The notes under the pieces are model-generated. The model was not told the origin of the DNA, searched no databases, and was given only the letters and a program-made list of their open reading frames with translations. Below, piece after piece: positions 24,149-27,237 of a DNA stretch of 27,237 bases; the stretch's first letter is position 1; each line of letters begins with the position of its first letter. Source of the DNA: Clostridiaceae bacterium (GTDB lineage Bacteria; Bacillota; Clostridia; Saccharofermentanales; DTU023); assembly GCA_012511735.1 (NCBI GenBank), contig JAAZFK010000256.1:1-27237 (forward strand), read 5' to 3'. A program made the position numbers and the translations under genes.

Positions 24149-24964
24149 ATGAATCCGCCGCTTCTTATCCTGACCCTTGTCCTGACTCTTGGAGCCGTCT
24201 GCCTGCTCTACGGTTTCTTTCTGGAACCCTGCTGGATCAGGGCCAGGAAGTTTCGGATCGCCGGCAAGACTGGGCAGGAGGCGGCAGGCAAGACCTTTCT
24301 ATTTTTCTCAGATCTTCATACGGGTGCCAGGACCAGCCGTCGCAAACTTGACAGACAGATGCGGGCCATCATGAATATGAAGCCGGATGCCATCTTTTTT
24401 GGAGGTGATCTGGTGGAAGAAAGAACCCCCCTCTACCAGCCGGACTTTCGCGCCATGGTGGTCGACGCTCTGTCGTCGCTTGAGGCGCCCCTGGGCAAGT
24501 GGGCCATTTACGGCAACCACGATGTCGAGGCACCCCGTTTCCGGCAATGGGTCACCGATGTACTTGAGGAGTCGGGCTTCACCTTGTTGGAAAACCAGGG
24601 TGTAGAGCTTGAGGGATTGCCGGTCTGGGGTTTTGCCAACACCCATCACGGATCGCCGGTATTCGAAGCGGATCAGGATGGCAGGTTCACCCTCTTTTTA
24701 GTTCATGAATCCGACTGGTTTCCGGAAGCCCTGCCACAAAAGAGCCAGGGACTGGTCTTGACGGGACATTCCCATTATGGCCAGGTCACCTTCTTCGGCC
24801 TCCCCCTGATCCGGCCGGCGGGGGCGAAAAAATACTGGCGGGGCCACTACCCCCTGGGAGAAAATCTGTCCATGATTGTCAGCGCGGGATTGGGAACCGT
24901 GCATATCCACGCCCGCTTCTTCGCCCGGCCCGACCTCCTCTTTTTACGATTCGGAGAGAAATAG
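24149..24964 (+). CDS. Membrane-anchored metallophosphoesterase (YkuE/YaeI-like)
   Basis: The 271 residues have one N-terminal membrane helix (about 4-26) and then the calcineurin-like motif series FFSDLHTG, GGDLVE, YGNHDVE, LVHESD and LTGHSHYGQ, which supplies the two-metal site. Relatives with this anchor hydrolyse phosphoester or pyrophosphate bonds of lipids at the membrane; the substrate here is unknown. The ATG at 24149 is preferred because it places the membrane helix at the N-terminus. A frame extending to 24062 would cross the permease terminator. No clear Shine-Dalgarno is present; TAGGCT ends seven bases before the ATG. The last 21 bases overlap the convergent hemZ. Confidence 0.87.
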   Translation: MNPPLLILTLVLTLGAVCLLYGFFLEPCWIRARKFRIAGKTGQEAAGKTFLFFSDLHTGARTSRRKLDRQMRAIMNMKPDAIFFGGDLVEERTPLYQPDFRAMVVDALSSLEAPLGKWAIYGNHDVEAPRFRQWVTDVLEESGFTLLENQGVELEGLPVWGFANTHHGSPVFEADQDGRFTLFLVHESDWFPEALPQKSQGLVLTGHSHYGQVTFFGLPLIRPAGAKKYWRGHYPLGENLSMIVSAGLGTVHIHARFFARPDLLFLRFGEK

Positions 24965-26431
24965 ACTTCTTTTCGCGGCGACCTGTCGGTCAACCCGCTC
25001 GATGTAGAGGCGCAGATCCTTGGGATTGTGAAGGCGCCTGGCCGTCCGCTCCAGGATCACCTTGGATGTTGACCCGCTGCCCAGGCCGACAACCGGTACC
25101 TGATCACTCATCATGGCGACATTGTAGAGGGAGCCCGCCAGTCGGGTGAAGCCTGTATTCTCAAGACCCGACCGGCAATTTTTCTGCTTATAAAGGTAAT
25201 AGGGCCGGAAACCCGCCTGCCCCAGGAGACGATGCGCTTCCCCGACCGCTTCAATCAGGACCGGGTCAGGCAGGAGTGCCCCATGGTCATCGAAGAGACG
25301 ATCCAGGTAAGAACCTTTCTTCACAGCCAGGGTGTGGAGGGTGATATGTTCGGGATTAAGTTCAAGCACCCGTTTGACTGAATCAAGCAAATCAGACGTG
25401 CTTTCGCCCGGCAGTCCGGCGATCAGGTCCATATTAATATCGGTGAAACCCAAAGACCGGGCCAGCCGGAAGGAGGCGACCGTCTGATCTGTCGTGTGGT
25501 GGCGGCCAATCCGGCGCAGAGTTTCATCATGCATGGTTTGAGGATTGATGCAAAGCCTCTGAAAGCCGCAGTCCCGGATGATCTCCAACTTCTCGCGATC
25601 CAGTGTGTCCGGACGGCCCGCCTCCATGGTCAGTTCCGCCCCCTGCTTGAGAGGGGCAAGAGCGAGCACCTCCTCCAGGTAGCGGCGAAAAAGTGCAGGA
25701 GGCAGACTGGTTGGCGTCCCGCCCCCATAGTAGACAGCTCTGATCTTGCCGGGAAAGCGGCCGGTGAAAATACCCCCGGCTTCCCTGATCACAGCGTCCA
25801 CGTAGTGGACCAGGCTCCCCTCCTGCCTGCCTGCATCCTGGGTGATGAAGCTGCAGTAGAGGCAGCGGCCGGGGCAAAAAGGAAGCCCCACATAAAGCAT
25901 GACGTCATCCTCTTCCAGTTGTCGCAAGGTGGCGTCTTCTGCCAGCGCCGTCTTCACGGCCAGGGCCGCCTTTGATCCGGAAAGCCTCCAGTAGTCGGAT
26001 AAGATGGCCGCCGCCTGGTCCTCGCCTGACTGATTGATCACTTCAAGGGCAATCTGGGTCGGCCTCACGCCGGTCAGACTGCCCCAGGGGAAATCAAGTC
26101 CCGTCGCCCGCGACAGGAGCAGGTAAAGCTGCCGCTTCAGTACCCGCCTGAGCAGGTGGAGGGGAATCCGTTCGCTGACCATGTCCGCTTGCTTGCCTTC
26201 CAGCCGGCTGGTTACCCGGACCTCCTGATCCGACCGGCCGCTTCTTGAAACAAGGCGCGCCTTTCCGGCGCTGATCGGAGGATCAACAGCTGAAGTAAGA
26301 AAAAGATTCAGATCGGATGGCGCTGTGAGCGATGAGTCTCCGATTCTTTCCGCCTGACCGAAAAAAAGCCGGACCAGGTCGGCCAAAGCGGCCATTTCAT
26401 GGTGTCCCCGGGCTTCAAGCTTGAATGCCAC
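24944..26431 (-). CDS. hemZ: HemZ-type radical SAM coproporphyrinogen dehydrogenase
   Basis: This is a radical SAM protein of the HemN/HemW/HemZ group. The 495 residues have an N-terminal region with the HemZ-type GSLTGVRPTQIA (about 117-128). The radical SAM core follows, with CPGRCLYC (C186, C190, C193 bind the 4Fe-4S cluster), YYGGGTPTSLP and EAGRPDTL. INPQTMHDETLRRIGRHH and GLPGES come next, then a C-terminal segment with NTGFTRLAGSLYN and VGLGSGS. The proposed reaction is oxygen-independent decarboxylation of coproporphyrinogen III, but no other haem gene is nearby and the role in anaerobes is uncertain. The start is GTG at 26431 with no strong site; ATG at 26395 is possible. It lies six bases after the DUF1624 stop. 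Confidence 0.9.
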   Translation of the reverse strand: MAFKLEARGHHEMAALADLVRLFFGQAERIGDSSLTAPSDLNLFLTSAVDPPISAGKARLVSRSGRSDQEVRVTSRLEGKQADMVSERIPLHLLRRVLKRQLYLLLSRATGLDFPWGSLTGVRPTQIALEVINQSGEDQAAAILSDYWRLSGSKAALAVKTALAEDATLRQLEEDDVMLYVGLPFCPGRCLYCSFITQDAGRQEGSLVHYVDAVIREAGGIFTGRFPGKIRAVYYGGGTPTSLPPALFRRYLEEVLALAPLKQGAELTMEAGRPDTLDREKLEIIRDCGFQRLCINPQTMHDETLRRIGRHHTTDQTVASFRLARSLGFTDINMDLIAGLPGESTSDLLDSVKRVLELNPEHITLHTLAVKKGSYLDRLFDDHGALLPDPVLIEAVGEAHRLLGQAGFRPYYLYKQKNCRSGLENTGFTRLAGSLYNVAMMSDQVPVVGLGSGSTSKVILERTARRLHNPKDLRLYIERVDRQVAAKRSLFLSES

Positions 26432-26437
26432 GCTGAC

Positions 26438-27237
26438 TTATCCGAAGATTCCCGTCTTGTTCAAGAGGAAGAGGATGAGAAGAATGATGGGTTGGTGGAC
26501 CAGATAGACCCAGAGCGAATGACGGCCCAGGAACCGGATGGGCCGGGTCAGCCGGTAGAAACGGCCCTCATGGCGGGTAAAGGCCTGGCCCGTCGCGTAA
26601 AGGGTGTGGCCGACCGCTGCCCCGGAAAGGAAAAAGCCCAACCAGGGAAAAAGGGGCATGTGATCCAGCTGGTGAATACCACTGGCAGGCGTTCCCAGGA
26701 TGATGAGCAGGGGGTTGGACGAATAGGGCGGGAGCACGGGCTGAATCAAGGTCGAGATGAAGATGGAGACCATGCCGATGATGATCAGAAGTCCCGGGAA
26801 AAGATGCGGTCTGTAGGAAACTGCCTCCTCATCCTCCCCGCTTGTCTCCACGGAGGGGTCGGGGATCCATTTAAGTCTGACCGCCAAACGTTCGAGCAGG
26901 GCGTAGACGACTGTGGAGAGCGCGACCACGTGGATCACATTAAAAAGCAGGAGACCGGTACCGGCGAAGCTGTCGACGAAAATGCTGAGCGCAGTCGCGG
27001 CGATGGCCACGATCACCATCCTGAACCCCCGCTTCATGCTGTTGCGTGAGAAGCGTGAGCTGGCGCCGGAAACGGCCAGGAAAACAATCAGGACCAGGGG
27101 CCTGCCGACCTGATAAAACCAGTAGGAATGCTGGAAAGCAACAAAATCCTGATGATAGATATCATAAAGATCGCCGATCGTGTGATGAAACATCATCAGG
27201 GTCAGGGCGCAGCCTCTTAAAAAGTCAAGTTCAGGAA
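26438..27237 (-). CDS. DUF1624 (HGSNAT-like) membrane acyltransferase, N-terminus cut by window edge
   Basis: The reading frame stays open to the right edge. Before the first internal ATG pair (27196) it encodes ELDFLRGCALTLM, the conserved E.D.LRG opening of DUF1624, so only a few residues are missing. The 260-odd visible residues show about seven hydrophobic helices. Landmarks are FHHTIGDLYD, GRPLVLIVFLAVSGAS with polar residues behind it, FNVIHVVALSTVVYALL, FPWLGFFLSGAAVGH and FLGRHSLWVYLVHQPIILLILF near the end. Relatives include the catalytic domain of heparan-alpha-glucosaminide N-acetyltransferase, which moves acetyl groups across membranes onto sugars. The bacterial substrate is unknown. 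It is followed at once by hemZ on the same strand. Confidence 0.85.
   Translation of the reverse strand, partial: PELDFLRGCALTLMMFHHTIGDLYDIYHQDFVAFQHSYWFYQVGRPLVLIVFLAVSGASSRFSRNSMKRGFRMVIVAIAATALSIFVDSFAGTGLLLFNVIHVVALSTVVYALLERLAVRLKWIPDPSVETSGEDEEAVSYRPHLFPGLLIIIGMVSIFISTLIQPVLPPYSSNPLLIILGTPASGIHQLDHMPLFPWLGFFLSGAAVGHTLYATGQAFTRHEGRFYRLTRPIRFLGRHSLWVYLVHQPIILLILFLLNKTGIFG

Overview
The window reads as a slice of core chromosome from an anaerobic Gram-positive bacterium of the Firmicutes, most likely class Clostridia with a moderately high G+C genome. The basis is the gene set: RNase J, RqcH (NFACT), a LytR-CpsA-Psr cell-wall ligase, a bifunctional Rel, QueT, the NPPIRAGK-type RsmC-like methyltransferase, HemZ, an NCS2 purine permease and strong GGAGG ribosome binding sites. 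No genus can be named from this sequence alone. No tRNA, rRNA, CRISPR array, phage gene or insertion sequence was seen.

Layout. 1-867 (minus): the N-terminal part of an M20 metallopeptidase cut by the window edge, and a small two-helix membrane protein. 937-2760 (plus): rqcH. 2750-6703 (minus): LCP protein, ruvC, ruvA, ruvB and queH, an apparent operon. 6729-7113 (minus): rpsT with its own promoter and terminator. 7115-8300 (minus): an AT-rich insert carrying a YgiT-zinc-finger/HTH/DUF4065 (Panacea) antitoxin-like regulator. A perfect 19-bp inverted repeat sits across its promoter. 8305-8865 (minus): a RimJ/RimL-like acetyltransferase. 8974-10689 (plus): RNase J. 10691-15427 (minus): rpsU-recJ-rel. 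15561-17360 (plus): a DUF2207 membrane protein. 17357-22335 (minus): ileS-queT-rsmC-like-ispF, driven by a near-perfect sigma-A promoter. 22665-24964 (plus): an NCS2 purine permease with terminator, then a membrane-anchored metallophosphoesterase. 24944-27237 (minus): hemZ preceded by a DUF1624 acyltransferase cut by the right edge.

How the genes fit together. Translation and its quality control dominate: S20, S21, IleRS, an rRNA-type methyltransferase, RqcH, RNase J and Rel. DNA repair is represented by RuvABC and RecJ. QueT (uptake of a queuosine precursor) and QueH (last step to queuosine) lie in separate operons and together imply queuosine metabolism with salvage. Cell envelope functions are LCP, DUF2207, DUF1624, the metallophosphoesterase and, through the MEP isoprenoid pathway, IspF.

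The unusual points are the orphan antitoxin-like gene with its promoter-embedded palindrome, an IspF whose motifs resemble the chlamydial variant rather than the E. coli type, four convergent gene pairs that abut or overlap with no intergenic terminator, and possible leaderless starts. I found no clearly new multi-gene system.
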